A stretch of 64,000 nucleotides of DNA from Salinarchaeum laminariae. GTDB taxonomy: Archaea > Halobacteriota > Halobacteria > Halobacteriales > Salinarchaeaceae. Position numbers and translations under genes: made by a program. Below the pieces are notes generated by a model. It made no database searches. It was not told where the DNA came from and saw only the letters and a list, made by a program, of their open reading frames with translations. The stretch's first letter is position 1, and every line of letters begins with the position of its first letter. The stretch is taken from contig NZ_CP096270.1 of NCBI RefSeq assembly GCF_023204835.1, positions 1,364,001 through 1,428,000 on the forward strand, written 5' to 3'. Shown here one piece after another: positions 44,065 through 53,117 of the stretch.

Positions 44065-44241
44065 CCGTCGGCCGGCGGCGATCGACCACTTTCGACGGGC
44101 GACATTCGTCGCTGGTCGACCGCACCCGCCTCGATCGCGAGCTGCTCGGCCCCGACGCCGCCGTGGCCAGCAGCCGCACCACTGCTCTCGTCGCCGACGC
44201 GCAGGCGAGCGTTTTTGGCCCTCCCCTTCGTCGGAGCGGAC

Positions 44242-44523
44242 ATGTCCGTTTACACTGAAGTCGGCGAGGCCCTCCTCCTGTTGTTGCGCCTCGCGTTGTT
44301 CGCGCTGGCGATGGGGCTGACGATCATCAGCTTCCAGGCCTATCAGGAGAACGGCGGGAAACGCCTCGAGTCCGCGTTCATCGGCTTCGCGTTCATCAGC
44401 ATGGGCGTCGCGATGACGTCGCTCGGCGGCCAGATCGATCAGCTGGAGCTGCTGTTCTCGATCGCAGAGACCATCCCCTTCATCATCGGGTTCGGGATGC
44501 TCTGGGTCTCGCTCTACCGATAG
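44242..44523 (+). CDS. DUF7521-like small membrane protein
   Basis: 93 residues from ATG 44242 (MSVYTEVGEALLLLLRL). Three membrane helices: LLLLLRLALFALAMGLTIIS, LESAFIGFAFISMGVAMTSL and ETIPFIIGFGMLWVSLY. It resembles DUF7521 proteins, usually found next to ArsR-like regulators like the upstream gene, which may respond to a membrane or redox state with it. TATA-like GCGTTTTTGGC lies about 30 bp upstream, so it can also be transcribed alone. Function unknown. Confidence 0.72.
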   Translation: MSVYTEVGEALLLLLRLALFALAMGLTIISFQAYQENGGKRLESAFIGFAFISMGVAMTSLGGQIDQLELLFSIAETIPFIIGFGMLWVSLYR

Positions 44524-44636
44524 ATTGCGGCCGTCGATTCACCGGTGTCTGCTGTCCTCGTGCTTTCGATGCCCACGAGCGCCCAGCGAACGCACGAATC
44601 GAACCCTTTTAGACGCCCACGCCGGTATCCGCCGGT

Positions 44637-44825
44637 ATGGCCATCAAACCCGCCTACGTCAAAAAGACGGGCGAGATCCTCATGGAGCGCTATCCCGAGG
44701 CGCTCTCGACGGATTTCGAGCACAACAAGGACGCAGTGACCGAGCTGACCAACATCGAATCCAAGGGCGTTCGTAACCGGATCGCCGGCTACATCGCGCG
44801 GAAGCAGGCCGCCCAGCCCGCCTGA
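44637..44825 (+). CDS. rps17e: 30S ribosomal protein S17e
   Basis: 62 residues, full length for archaeal S17e. The sequence MAIKPAYVKKTGEILMERYP followed by FEHNKDAVTELTNIESKGVR and NRIAGYIARK is unmistakable. A TATA-like CCTTTTAGAC (44605-44614) lies about 27 bp upstream. It is monocistronic and precedes the hairpin-rich spacer. Confidence 0.96.
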   Translation: MAIKPAYVKKTGEILMERYPEALSTDFEHNKDAVTELTNIESKGVRNRIAGYIARKQAAQPA

Positions 44826-45695
44826 TCTGACGTTTTTCGGTCCGTCGTTCTCGCGTTCGTAGCTGCTAGCTTTGCATGCGTTTTCGGGCGCGTGCAATAG
44901 TGGACTACTGAGGGGTGCACGGTGGCGGTTGGGACATTCTACGTTCTGTGACCTCCGAAAGCCCGGCCTCTCGATGCACCGTCGGAGCAAGCTCCGACGA
45001 GGTCACACTCGCTTCGCTCGCGTGACTCCCGGGGCTCGCTGTGCGCTTCCTTCGCTCACGTCCGTTCGCTCAGTCCAGTGCTTATTCCGAAAGGCTCGCT
45101 TCGCTCACCTTTCGGCGTTCGCCTCGTTTCACTCGGCTCACCGTCGCCCGGGGACAGCCGAGTGACCGGCCCCTTTCGATGTGCCGGAAGATCGGAGATC
45201 TTCCGTACCTCGCGAAATCGAAGATTTCGCTCAGTCCCACCCACAGCTACCGCAACCTCGTCCTCCCCAACCTCCTCCCTCGCGTACGCTCGGTCGTCCC
45301 TCGCACGCTACGGTTCGGCTGCGCCTCACCGAAACGCGCGCCACCGCTCACCACCGTTGCTTCGCTCAAATCGAGCGTATCATCGGACGGGACTCCGGAA
45401 GGGGCCGACCGCTCGTCGGTATAGGCGACGCAAGCGATGACGAGCGGAGCTCGTCAAGTGCCGGAGGAAACCTCCGGCCACCGCAGCCGACCGAAGGGAG
45501 GCGAGGAGCGCAGTGAGCGTAGACCGTCGAGCGGGGAGGGGGCTTCCGTGGCAGTCTGCTGTGCTGTGCAATCAGTCTAAAACAGCATCCCGTGAGTCGG
45601 ATCTTGCAGCGAATCGGTGAAATCGGCCGTCGATCATCGACGACCATGCAAATCACTTCCAAACCGTTTTGACTGCGCACCACCCACTGCGGCCA
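44826..45695. repeat. 870-bp hairpin-rich spacer between rps17e and asd
   Basis: No gene seen. Perfect hairpins: GTCGGAGC-AA-GCTCCGAC (44981-44998); CCGAAAGG...CCTTTCGG (45087-45115); TCACTCGGCT...AGCCGAGTGA (45129-45165); CGGAAGATC-GGA-GATCTTCCG (45185-45205); GCGAAATC-GAA-GATTTCGC (45212-45230); TGACGAGC-GGA-GCTCGTCA (45438-45456); CCGGAGG-AAA-CCTCCGG (45461-45477). Several have 2-3 nt loops. The asd promoter (CCGTTTTGAC near 45664-45673) is at the right end. Confidence 0.7.
45389..45550. repeat. Dispersed haloarchaeal intergenic repeat, copy 2
   Basis: Starts GGGACTCCGGAAGGGGCCG and ends CGAGCGGGGAGGGGGCTTCC, matching the ends of copy 1 at 15226-15345; the inner part also shares GACGCAAGC and GAGCGGAGC-type segments. 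It contains two of the short perfect hairpins. Confidence 0.6.
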
Positions 45696-46733
45696 ATGTC
45701 AGTACGCGTTGGCGTTATCGGTGCCACCGGCGCCGTCGGACAGCGCCTCATCCAGCTACTCGCACCGCACGAGGAATTCGAAATCGGCGCGCTCACCGCG
45801 AGCGACTCGAGCGCGGGCAAGGCCTACAGCGACGCGGCGAAGTGGCGGGCATCAGGCCCGATCCCGGCTGACGTCGCAGATATCACGGTCTCGGCGACCG
45901 ACCCTGCAGCGGTCCCCGACGACGTCGACCTTCTCTTCTCGTCGCTGCCATCGAGCGTCGGCGAGCAGCTCGAGCCCGAGTTCGCCGAGGCCGGCTACGT
46001 CGTCTCTTCGAACTCCTCGAACGGGCGACTCGACGACGACGTGCCCCTCGTGATTCCGGAGGTCAACGCCGACCACGTCGATCTGCTCGAGGTCCAGCGC
46101 GAGGAGCGCGGCTGGGACGGCGCGCTGCTCAAGAACCCGAACTGCTCGACGATCACGATGGTCCCGCCGCTGGCGGCGCTGGACGACGCGTTCGGGCTCG
46201 AGGCTGTCACAGTCTCGACGCTCCAGGCGGTCTCCGGCGCGGGCTACGACGGCGTCACCTCGATGGAGATCATCGACAACGTCCTGCCCCACATCGGCGG
46301 CGAGGAGGAGAAGATGGAGACGGAGAGCCGCAAACTGCTGGGTAGCTTCGACGGCGCGGAGCTCTCCTGGAACGATTTCGAGGTCTCGGCGTCGTGCAAC
46401 CGCGTTCCGACGCTCGACGGTCACCTCGAGAACGTCTGGGCGGAGACCGAGGAGACGGCCGATCCCGCGGCGGCCGAACGGGCCTTCGCGGAGATGCCGA
46501 CCGTCGACCTCCCGAGCGCTCCCGAGCAGCTCATCCACGTCCACGACGATCCGAACCGGCCACAGCCCCGTCTCGATCGCAACGCCGACGGCGGCCAGGC
46601 GATCTCCGTCGGTCCGGTTCAGGAGACGCCCCGCGGGCTCCAGTTCGACACGCTCGCGCACAACACTATTCGCGGTGCAGCCGGCGCCAGCGTGCTGAAC
46701 GGCGAGCTCCTCCTCGAACGCGGCTACCTCTAA
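45696..46733 (+). CDS. asd: Aspartate-semialdehyde dehydrogenase
   Basis: 345 residues from ATG 45696 (MSVRVGVIGATGAVGQRL). The NADP-binding GATGAVGQ, the phosphate site SSNSSNGRLDDDVPLVIPEV, the catalytic Cys in LKNPNCSTITM and the substrate His in the C-terminal FDTLAHNTIRGAAG region are present. It reduces aspartyl phosphate to the semialdehyde, a shared step to threonine, methionine and lysine. It belongs to the archaeal/fungal-type subfamily. TATA-like sequence about 28 bp upstream. Not linked to other amino-acid genes here. Confidence 0.94.
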   Translation: MSVRVGVIGATGAVGQRLIQLLAPHEEFEIGALTASDSSAGKAYSDAAKWRASGPIPADVADITVSATDPAAVPDDVDLLFSSLPSSVGEQLEPEFAEAGYVVSSNSSNGRLDDDVPLVIPEVNADHVDLLEVQREERGWDGALLKNPNCSTITMVPPLAALDDAFGLEAVTVSTLQAVSGAGYDGVTSMEIIDNVLPHIGGEEEKMETESRKLLGSFDGAELSWNDFEVSASCNRVPTLDGHLENVWAETEETADPAAAERAFAEMPTVDLPSAPEQLIHVHDDPNRPQPRLDRNADGGQAISVGPVQETPRGLQFDTLAHNTIRGAAGASVLNGELLLERGYL

Positions 46734-46971
46734 CGTCGATCCTCGGCACTCCACCGTCCGCGCTGCCGATTCGTTTTTCGTCCGCTTGTTGCTCGCTTTT
46801 CGTCCGCTCTCCGCTCGCCGTCGTCTTTGAGCGCTCAACCAGCGATCGACTCAACTGCCGCCGCGTCGCGGGCGCTCCTCATTTTTGCCTTCAAGAGTCT
46901 ACCGTGGCTGTGCGCGGTCGAAACATCGCCGAGATACGGCTAAGGGACCGCCGGCGTAGCGTTCGCTCGTT

Positions 46972-47448
46972 ATGGGAGCAACGGAGACCGAGGATCGACA
47001 CGTACAGCGCCGGACTGGGCTCGACGAGCGGCTGTTCGTCGGGGGTGGCGTCGGCGGACTGATCGCGGGCGTACTGATGGGACTGTTGATGCACTATCGG
47101 ATGGGGATCATGGAGGTCGTCGGCGGCCTCTACGCGCTGGATTCCGTGACCGCCGGGTGGACCTTCCACCTGATTCACGCCGTGTTGTTCGGCCTCGTGT
47201 TCGTCGCCGCGTTGCACTGGCGACCGTTCGCGAAGTACGGGTTCGGGCCGCTCGCCATCGCACTGCTCGGGCTGGCGTGGGGCGTCGCGCTCTGGATGGC
47301 GGCAGCGGGTCTGATCATGCCGGTCTGGCTCGACGCGATGGCGCTGCCCGCCGCTGACCTCCCGAACTGGGGCACCAAGAGCGGAATCGGCCATCTGGTG
47401 TACGGCGGATCGCTGGGGATCGTCGTGGCGATCGCCTCGCAGTTCTAG
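46972..47448 (+). CDS. Four-helix haloarchaeal membrane protein
   Basis: 158 residues. Four hydrophobic segments: VGGGVGGLIAGVLMGLLMHY, AGWTFHLIHAVLFGLVFVAA, PLAIALLGLAWGVALWMAAA and IGHLVYGGSLGIVVAIAS. Conserved polar spots within helices include H in LLMHYRMG, HLIH and the final GHLVYG, a pattern seen in haloarchaeal proteins sometimes mislabelled histidine kinase; no kinase domain is present. Function unknown. TATA-like GGCTAAGGG lies about 30 bp upstream. Confidence 0.68.
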   Translation: MGATETEDRHVQRRTGLDERLFVGGGVGGLIAGVLMGLLMHYRMGIMEVVGGLYALDSVTAGWTFHLIHAVLFGLVFVAALHWRPFAKYGFGPLAIALLGLAWGVALWMAAAGLIMPVWLDAMALPAADLPNWGTKSGIGHLVYGGSLGIVVAIASQF

Positions 47449-47526
47449 CGCGAGCTGCGAACTCCACCGTCTCGAGCGCGGTCCGGTGACGAACCGTTTT
47501 TTACAGGTGCGGTCGAGCGGACAGCC

Positions 47527-47766
47527 ATGGCGGTCTCCCTCGTCGATCTGCTCTGGAGCGCGCTGTTCGTCCTGTTCTACCTCCTGGTGGCGGTCGTGGC
47601 GGTGGCCGCAGCCGTCGGGGTCCCGGCGTTCGTCGGCAAGACGGTCTACGACCGTGCGGCGACGGAAAACCTCTCGAACCCGGCGATGCTCGGGCTGGGC
47701 GCGGCCTTTTTTGCGATCCTCGTCGGGCTGTTCGCGGTCGGGCTGTTGTTGACCTACTTCGGTTGA
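47527..47766 (+). CDS. Small two-helix membrane protein
   Basis: 79 residues. Helix 1 LLWSALFVLFYLLVAVVAVA continues to AAAVGVPAFVG; a short polar loop (KTVYDRAATENLSNP) and helix 2 AMLGLGAAFFAILVGLFAVG follow, ending LLLTYFG. TATA-like CGTTTTTTACA lies about 25-30 bp upstream, giving a leaderless start. Not a family I recognise beyond haloarchaeal homologues. Confidence 0.6.
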   Translation: MAVSLVDLLWSALFVLFYLLVAVVAVAAAVGVPAFVGKTVYDRAATENLSNPAMLGLGAAFFAILVGLFAVGLLLTYFG

Positions 47767-47858
47767 CCGATCGCTGCAGCGCTCGCGGCTCTGCCCAGTG
47801 GTTTGCCTGGGCCACCGCATTCGGCGATTGAGTCGCAGTAATCGATGGAGCGCGCCGC

Positions 47859-48818
47859 TCACTCGACGACGTTCTCGAGGTCCTCGCCGGCCTCGGTACG
47901 CCGGACGTTACCCGCCACGATGTCAGCTAGTCGGTCGTAGTAGTTCGGCGTGTAGCCCGCGTTGTGGGGTGTGATGCGGACGTTCTCGAAGTCCCAGAGC
48001 GGGTTGTCGTTCGGCAGTGGTTCGGGGTCGGTGACGTCCAGATGGGCGCCGCGAAGCCGGTTCGAGCGAAGTGCCCAGACCAGCGCGTCGGTGTCGAGCA
48101 CCGGTCCACGCGCGACGTTCACGACGAACGCCGACGGCGGCATCGTGCCAAGCTCGTCTTTGCCGATCAGCCCCCTAGTCACGTCGGTCAGCGGGCAGGC
48201 GAGAACGAGCTGGTCGGTTCGAGCGAGCGCGTCCTCGAACGCTGCCTCGTCGTCGAATCCGAGCACCTCGTCGGTCGGACCACCCTTCTCCGGTGAGTAG
48301 CGCACGCTGATCGTGTCGACGCCGAACCCGCCGAGCCGGTCGGCGATCGCCGTGCCGATCGCGCCCAGACCGACGATCGTCACGGTATCCCCCTGCAGCT
48401 CGTGGGTCTGGTAGTGGCGCCACTCGTGGCGCTCTTGCCGGCGCTGGCCGGTCTCGAACCGCCGTACTGCGGCGAGGATCGCGCCGATGACCTGCTCGGC
48501 CATGTTCGGCCCGTGCACGCCGGCGGCGTTCGTCACCGTGACGTCCGCAGCGCGCAGCTCGTCCATCGGCAGGTGGTCCGTGCCAGCGTAGCCGCAGGCG
48601 AACAGCTCCATCGCGTCCGCGCGCTCCAGCAGGTCACCGTCGATCGACCGGCCGGTGACGTAGCGCACCCCCTCGATCAGCTCCCGCTCTTCCGTCGGCG
48701 TGCTCGCTACGGCGACGTCGTGGTTCGGGAGCCGCTCGCGAATCGCTGCCCCGTACTCCGCGACCGGTTCCCCGTGTGTCCCCGTGCTGAGAACGAGCAC
48801 GTCGGCAGGCGAAGACAT
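47859..48818 (-). CDS. ddh: D-2-hydroxyacid dehydrogenase
   Basis: 319 residues from ATG 48818. The NAD-binding motif is VTIVGLGAIGTAIADRL (G-x-G-x2-G). The catalytic triad is in NVARGPVLDTDAL (Arg), DVTDPEPLP (Glu) and ITPHNAGYT (His). The catalytic-domain parts FACGYAGTDHLP and NAAGVHGPNMAEQV are typical of the family. Haloarchaeal members reduce 2-keto acids to D-2-hydroxy acids with NAD(P)H. The exact substrate is open. A start 24 bp upstream is in frame; MSSPAD fits better. Confidence 0.88.
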   Translation of the reverse strand: MSSPADVLVLSTGTHGEPVAEYGAAIRERLPNHDVAVASTPTEERELIEGVRYVTGRSIDGDLLERADAMELFACGYAGTDHLPMDELRAADVTVTNAAGVHGPNMAEQVIGAILAAVRRFETGQRRQERHEWRHYQTHELQGDTVTIVGLGAIGTAIADRLGGFGVDTISVRYSPEKGGPTDEVLGFDDEAAFEDALARTDQLVLACPLTDVTRGLIGKDELGTMPPSAFVVNVARGPVLDTDALVWALRSNRLRGAHLDVTDPEPLPNDNPLWDFENVRITPHNAGYTPNYYDRLADIVAGNVRRTEAGEDLENVVE

Positions 48819-48966
48819 ACCTCGCCTTCTTTCGCCCGTCACCTCATGGTTTCGGCGACGGAGGACGACGATCGGCGTTCGTCGCTTGAGTGAGTCGGCA
48901 GACCGATCGTCGACACTGGAGTGAACTGGGCCCGACGTTCAAGGCCTCGCCGCCAGACTCTCATAC

Positions 48967-49710
48967 ATGGCCAGACCCACCGGTCGCGATCCGAGCGTCT
49001 CCGTCCACGAGGACCAACCGATCACAGAGCCGGTCGTCGCGGGGTTCTCGGCGTTCGGTCTCGCCGGCCTCACGGCGGTCGATTACCTGGTCGATCAGTT
49101 CGAAATGGAGTCGGTCGGACACGTCAGCACCGGCGGTCTGCCGTCGATCACGCCGTTCACGGAGGGACGGCCGCGCCATCCGACGCGGCTGCACGCCGAC
49201 GCCGACGTTCCGCTGACGGCGCTCGTCTCCGAGCAGTTCGTTCCGGCGTGGGCGGCAGAGTCCTTCGGTGAGTCGCTCCTCTCCTGGATCGACACGTCGG
49301 CGGTCGACGAACTCTGCATGGTCTCCGGCGTTCCCGTCCCACACGGCCCGGAAGATCACCGCACCTTCTGGATCGCCACGGAGGACTTCCGGGAGCGCCG
49401 ACTCGCAGACACCGACCTTTCGCCGATGGGCAACGGGTTCCTCGACGGCGTCAACGCAACGCTGCTGGAGCGCGGCATCGACACCGACCTCGCAGTGGGC
49501 GTACTCGTGACGCCGGTTCACCCGCAAGCGCCCGACGCCGAAGCGGCGCTCCGGCTCCTCGAGGGGCTCGTCGACGTGTACGACCTCGACGTCGACACCG
49601 GGCCACTCGAGACGTTCGCGGGAGAGGTCAGCAACTACTACGGCGAACTTGCGGCCAGACTCGAGGACGCCGCCGAGAGCGACCTCCCCGACGACAGGAT
49701 GTACATGTAG
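48967..49710 (+). CDS. PAC2-family protein (proteasome assembly chaperone-like)
   Basis: 247 residues. PAC2 blocks: VVAGFSAFGLAGLTAVDYLV, HVSTGGLPSITPFTEGRP, LCMVSGVPVPHGPEDHRTF and GFLDGVNATLLERGID. Archaeal PAC2 proteins are related to PbaB/PAC1-PAC2, which help assemble or bind the 20S proteasome. The protein ends RMYM: hydrophobic-Tyr-X is the HbYX signature that docks into alpha-ring pockets and opens the gate. TATA-like about 28 bp upstream. Alternative PAC2 roles (ATP-grasp partner) cannot be excluded. Confidence 0.82.
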   Translation: MARPTGRDPSVSVHEDQPITEPVVAGFSAFGLAGLTAVDYLVDQFEMESVGHVSTGGLPSITPFTEGRPRHPTRLHADADVPLTALVSEQFVPAWAAESFGESLLSWIDTSAVDELCMVSGVPVPHGPEDHRTFWIATEDFRERRLADTDLSPMGNGFLDGVNATLLERGIDTDLAVGVLVTPVHPQAPDAEAALRLLEGLVDVYDLDVDTGPLETFAGEVSNYYGELAARLEDAAESDLPDDRMYM

Positions 49711-49848
49711 GCCTGGTTCCTGTCTGTTCGGTGCGGCAGAGGGGCGGCCGCCATCTCCACCGGAGTAGAAACTAACGGTCTTACGGAACTGTGTTGTACT
49801 CGATCCGCAATAAATACGTACCGGTAGTGAGAACGCCGCATATCCGCA

Positions 49849-50904
49849 ATGGCCTCAGACGACCTCCGCGCAACCCTCGAACAGGTGGGTGAGCGGTTCA
49901 ACCTCGGAGAGTACGGCACGGACGCGTATCTCGCCGTCCTCGAACACGGCGAGCTGACTGCGAGTGAGATCTCCGAGCGCACGGACATTCCACAGCCACG
50001 CGTCTACGACACAGTCCGGAGTCTCAGCGATCGCGGGCTCGTCGAGCTACGTGAGTCACGGCCGATGAAGGTCGTGGCGATCGATCCCGCAGAGGCGTTC
50101 GAGGAGCTCGAGAGCTCGCTCGACCGCATGATCGACGAGCTCGAAGCCCGCTACACGGCGCCGACTCGCGAGACGGAGGCGGTCTCGCTCGTCCGCTCGC
50201 GGGCGACGATCCTCCGCTACGTCGAGGACGTCATCGAGTCTGCCGACTACGAGCTCGCACTCTCCCTGACCCCGGCGCTCTTAGAGCGGTTCGAGACGCA
50301 GCTGGGCCGCGCCGTCGATCACGGTGTCAGCGTCGATCTCATCGTCACGCCCGGCAGCGAGGCGCCGGACCCCGACGACTACGAGTACGAAACGGTCTGT
50401 ACGAACGCCAGGACGCGCCGCGGAATCACGACGCCGGTGATCGCCGTCTCCGACGGCGAGTACTCCGTCTACGCCACCCAGGACGCGATCCGGGACGACA
50501 GCGAGCGCTACGGCGTGATCTTCAACCGCTCGGCGCTGGGATTCCTGCTCTCGGGGTTCTACGGCACCGTTCTCTGGACCACAAGCGACGACCTCGTCAG
50601 CGCCGGAACGGACCGATCGTTCCCCCGAATCTACGCGTCGATCCGCCGGTGCGTGAAGGACCTCCAGACCGTCGAAGGGCCGCTGTACGCGACCGTCCGC
50701 GGCCGTGACGTGCTGACCGGCGAACCTCGGGTCGTCAAGGGCCGGGTCATCGAGATCACCTTCGAGCACACCGAGGAGGTCGCGGGGCTGACCATCGAGA
50801 CCGACTCCGGAACGGTCACCATCGGTGGCCAGGTCGCGACGCTGGAGGACATCGAGAGCCACGAGCTCTGGATCGGCAAAGACGAGCCGCCGACGATCGA
50901 GTGA
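49849..50904 (+). CDS. trmB: TrmB-type sugar-sensing transcriptional regulator
   Basis: 351 residues, the full-length TrmB layout. Residues 15-85 are a winged helix ([40 protein letters not shown]). A short coiled-coil linker ([19 protein letters not shown]) is followed by a PLD-like domain ([19 protein letters not shown]) and the C-terminal sugar-binding domain with [18 protein letters not shown]. In Halobacterium and Haloferax TrmB represses or activates gluconeogenic, glycolytic and cofactor genes by glucose level. The published Halobacterium motif TACT-N7/8-GAGTA was not seen by eye upstream of the sugar genes here. TATA-like AATAAATAC (49809-49817) precedes the start by about 35 bp. Confidence 0.85.
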   Translation: MASDDLRATLEQVGERFNLGEYGTDAYLAVLEHGELTASEISERTDIPQPRVYDTVRSLSDRGLVELRESRPMKVVAIDPAEAFEELESSLDRMIDELEARYTAPTRETEAVSLVRSRATILRYVEDVIESADYELALSLTPALLERFETQLGRAVDHGVSVDLIVTPGSEAPDPDDYEYETVCTNARTRRGITTPVIAVSDGEYSVYATQDAIRDDSERYGVIFNRSALGFLLSGFYGTVLWTTSDDLVSAGTDRSFPRIYASIRRCVKDLQTVEGPLYATVRGRDVLTGEPRVVKGRVIEITFEHTEEVAGLTIETDSGTVTIGGQVATLEDIESHELWIGKDEPPTIE

Positions 50905-50935
50905 CCGGCTCCACCAAGCGCCACACTGCGATCGC

Positions 50936-51856
50936 TTACGACGATCGGTCCAACGCGCGCAACACGCCCCGAACGTTCATCCGCGTCTCCGCAGCGGCCT
51001 TCTCCTCGTTCCAGACGTCCTCGGTGTCGACCGCGTCGACGAACTGTTCGATCACGGCCTCGTCGTCGCCGTCCGGGCCGCCGACGGCCTCCCGCGTCTC
51101 TGTGACGGCGTCGACCCACTCGCCGAGCACCCGCTCGTACTCCTCGAGCCGATCGCCCGTTCGCGCCGGGCCGAAGTGAGCGTAACACAGCACCGACGGC
51201 TCCAGCGCCCGGATCGTCTCGACGTCCGCGAGCGCCTGTTCGGGATCGAAGTTCGGCGGGGGCGAGGTCGGCTCCACGGCGTCCCGCTCGGGGACGTAGA
51301 TCCCCGCGGCGTCAGCGGTGAACACCGCGTCGTCGGCAGCGGAGTGGAAGACGACCTGGTGTGGCGCGTGGCCCGGAGCGTGGTGGGCAACGAGCGCTCT
51401 GTCGCCGAGATCGATTCGATCGCCGTCCGTCAGTTCGGTGATTCGCTCCTCCGGAATCGCCAGCGGCTCGGCGTAGTGGCGCCACTGGTCGCCGACCGCA
51501 CGTTTCGTCCCCTCGACGAGCCGGCCGGGATCGGCGAGATGTGGCGCGCCGATCTCGTGGACGAACACCGTCGCGTTCGGATAATCGCGAACGAGCCTGC
51601 CGGCACCGCCGGCGTGATCGAGGTGGACGTGCGTGAGCGCAATCACCTCGAGGTCGTCCAGGCCGATGCCGACGGCGTCGAGCGCGCCGCGAACCGCGTC
51701 GTAGTCCGCGCCGAGGCCGGTGTCAACGACGGCGGGCGTCGGGCCGTCGATGACGTAGACCGAGCCGTAGCCTGCAACGCCGTACATCCCCGTGTCGACG
51801 TAGTGAATCGACTCACACTCCCCGATCTCGACGCGTGCGACGTCTCCGGGCTCCAT
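50936..51856 (-). CDS. Metallo-beta-lactamase-fold hydrolase
   Basis: 306 residues from ATG 51856. The zinc motif HVHLDH in ALTHVHLDHAGGAGRL is intact, with later His in HHAPGHAPHQ and the Asp in VFTADAAG and His in YAHFGPARTG, so two metals can bind. The C-terminal 80 residues are helical (RLEEYERVLGEWVDAVTETR). The family covers glyoxalase II-like and other thioester or ester hydrolases; substrate unknown. It lies between trmB (convergent) and the pilus-like locus (divergent), with no sign of shared control. Confidence 0.85.
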   Translation of the reverse strand: MEPGDVARVEIGECESIHYVDTGMYGVAGYGSVYVIDGPTPAVVDTGLGADYDAVRGALDAVGIGLDDLEVIALTHVHLDHAGGAGRLVRDYPNATVFVHEIGAPHLADPGRLVEGTKRAVGDQWRHYAEPLAIPEERITELTDGDRIDLGDRALVAHHAPGHAPHQVVFHSAADDAVFTADAAGIYVPERDAVEPTSPPPNFDPEQALADVETIRALEPSVLCYAHFGPARTGDRLEEYERVLGEWVDAVTETREAVGGPDGDDEAVIEQFVDAVDTEDVWNEEKAAAETRMNVRGVLRALDRSS

Positions 51857-51983
51857 ACGTCCACTGGCGATTCGAATCGGGAAAAGTTCGGGGGTGGTCG
51901 CGGATCGACGGCCAGAGTGCATCCCTCGCGCCAGACGCCAGTGCGCCACACGTTTATGCCGGATACCGAGGCGACGCCTGTCC

Positions 51984-53117
51984 ATGTCCCAGGACGACCT
52001 CGCGGAGCGACTCGACGCCGTGGAACGTCGGCTCGACGCCGCCTATCCCGAAGGGAACGCGGCTGCGGCGGCGGACGAGCAGATCACCGATCGGGTGGAG
52101 TCGTTCGCCGACCGACTGGCGGATCTCGAGGCCGCCGTCGAGGCAGTAGAGGGGTACGTCGGCGAGATCGAGCGCGTCGACGAGGAGCTGGAACGCCGCG
52201 CCGACGCGGCGCTCGCGACCGCCGACGGGCTCGAGGAGTCCATCGACGCCGTCGAGACCCGCGTCGACGCGATCGACGAGCGGCTGGCTGCGGACCGTCA
52301 GCACTCGGCGGACCTCGAGGATCGCCTCGACGACCAGTCCGCAGCGTTGGAGGCGCTCCACACTGATCTCGATCGCCTCGACGAACGCATCGCAGAAGCG
52401 GGTAGTTCCGAACCGGGGCGAGTCGGCGGCCCAGGCGGACGTCACACCCACGCGGATGGTTCTCCCCGGGACGGCGCTCATTCGGATGGCACCGACCCTT
52501 CGGAGGGACTCGGTCGTTCGGGGATCACCGATCCTTCCGGGGCCACCACGCGTGAGGGGAATCCCACCCGTTTCGAGTTCGACGACGGTCCCGGGTCAGT
52601 TGGCGAGGAACCGGGCGAGTTCGAGGAACCGCATCGGGACGACGACTGGTGTACGTGCGAGGAGTCCGACCCGACGCAGAGCGGGTCCACGGGAGCACAC
52701 GGAACGGAGCCGGATCGGTTCGGCGACGGGCCAGCAGCGACCTCGAATCATGCCGATCATTCCCACGAACCGACCTCTCGTGGCCGGTCCGCACCTGACG
52801 GCGGTGTCGAGCGGGCGGCGAACGGGTCGGTTCCCCTCGGTGGGTCGGATCCCGAACAGGGCCGTTCCGACGCAGCCGGGGTCGGACTCACCTCCGGGGG
52901 CGGTGACCGATCTCGCGCAGGTGGCGGCGATCGCCCTGCCGTTTCGGGGTGGAGCGGTTCCGGTGGCGCAGCGCCAGCCGAGCGTGAGGCGCGTCCGGGG
53001 ACGGAGCCGCCGACCGATGATTCGGCGCGGCCGGATCGCAGCCCGGCGGCGAAGAGCAATCCGCAGACGGACGCGAACAGCGAGACGCTGCTCGATCGGC
53101 TGCGTTCGATGCTGTGA
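51984..53117 (+). CDS. Coiled-coil protein of the pilus-like locus (DUF7310-type)
   Basis: 377 residues from ATG 51984 (MSQDDLAERLDAVERRLDAA). Residues 1-150 are an almost unbroken coiled coil with regular Leu/Val heptads (ESIDAVETRVDAIDERLAAD). Residues 150-350 are Gly, Ser, Asp, Pro-rich and disordered, containing DDDWCTCEESDP, whose CTC could bind metal. The C-terminus, ETLLDRLRSML, is a short amphipathic helix. It overlaps the next gene by 4 bp (GTGA). I recall a haloarchaeal family of this kind as DUF7310, always by secretion ATPases. It may be an elastic cytoplasmic partner for the ATPase. A 7-codon-start alternative upstream is possible. Confidence 0.7.
   Translation: MSQDDLAERLDAVERRLDAAYPEGNAAAAADEQITDRVESFADRLADLEAAVEAVEGYVGEIERVDEELERRADAALATADGLEESIDAVETRVDAIDERLAADRQHSADLEDRLDDQSAALEALHTDLDRLDERIAEAGSSEPGRVGGPGGRHTHADGSPRDGAHSDGTDPSEGLGRSGITDPSGATTREGNPTRFEFDDGPGSVGEEPGEFEEPHRDDDWCTCEESDPTQSGSTGAHGTEPDRFGDGPAATSNHADHSHEPTSRGRSAPDGGVERAANGSVPLGGSDPEQGRSDAAGVGLTSGGGDRSRAGGGDRPAVSGWSGSGGAAPAEREARPGTEPPTDDSARPDRSPAAKSNPQTDANSETLLDRLRSML

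Noticed and set aside
45041-45424. Arg/Ser-rich frames in the rps17e-asd spacer
   Set aside because: They translate the hairpin array on both strands, have odd composition for a haloarchaeal protein and lack a promoter.
44981-45477. Hairpin array considered as a CRISPR
   Set aside because: There is no constant repeat with regular spacers; stems differ in sequence and no cas gene is present.
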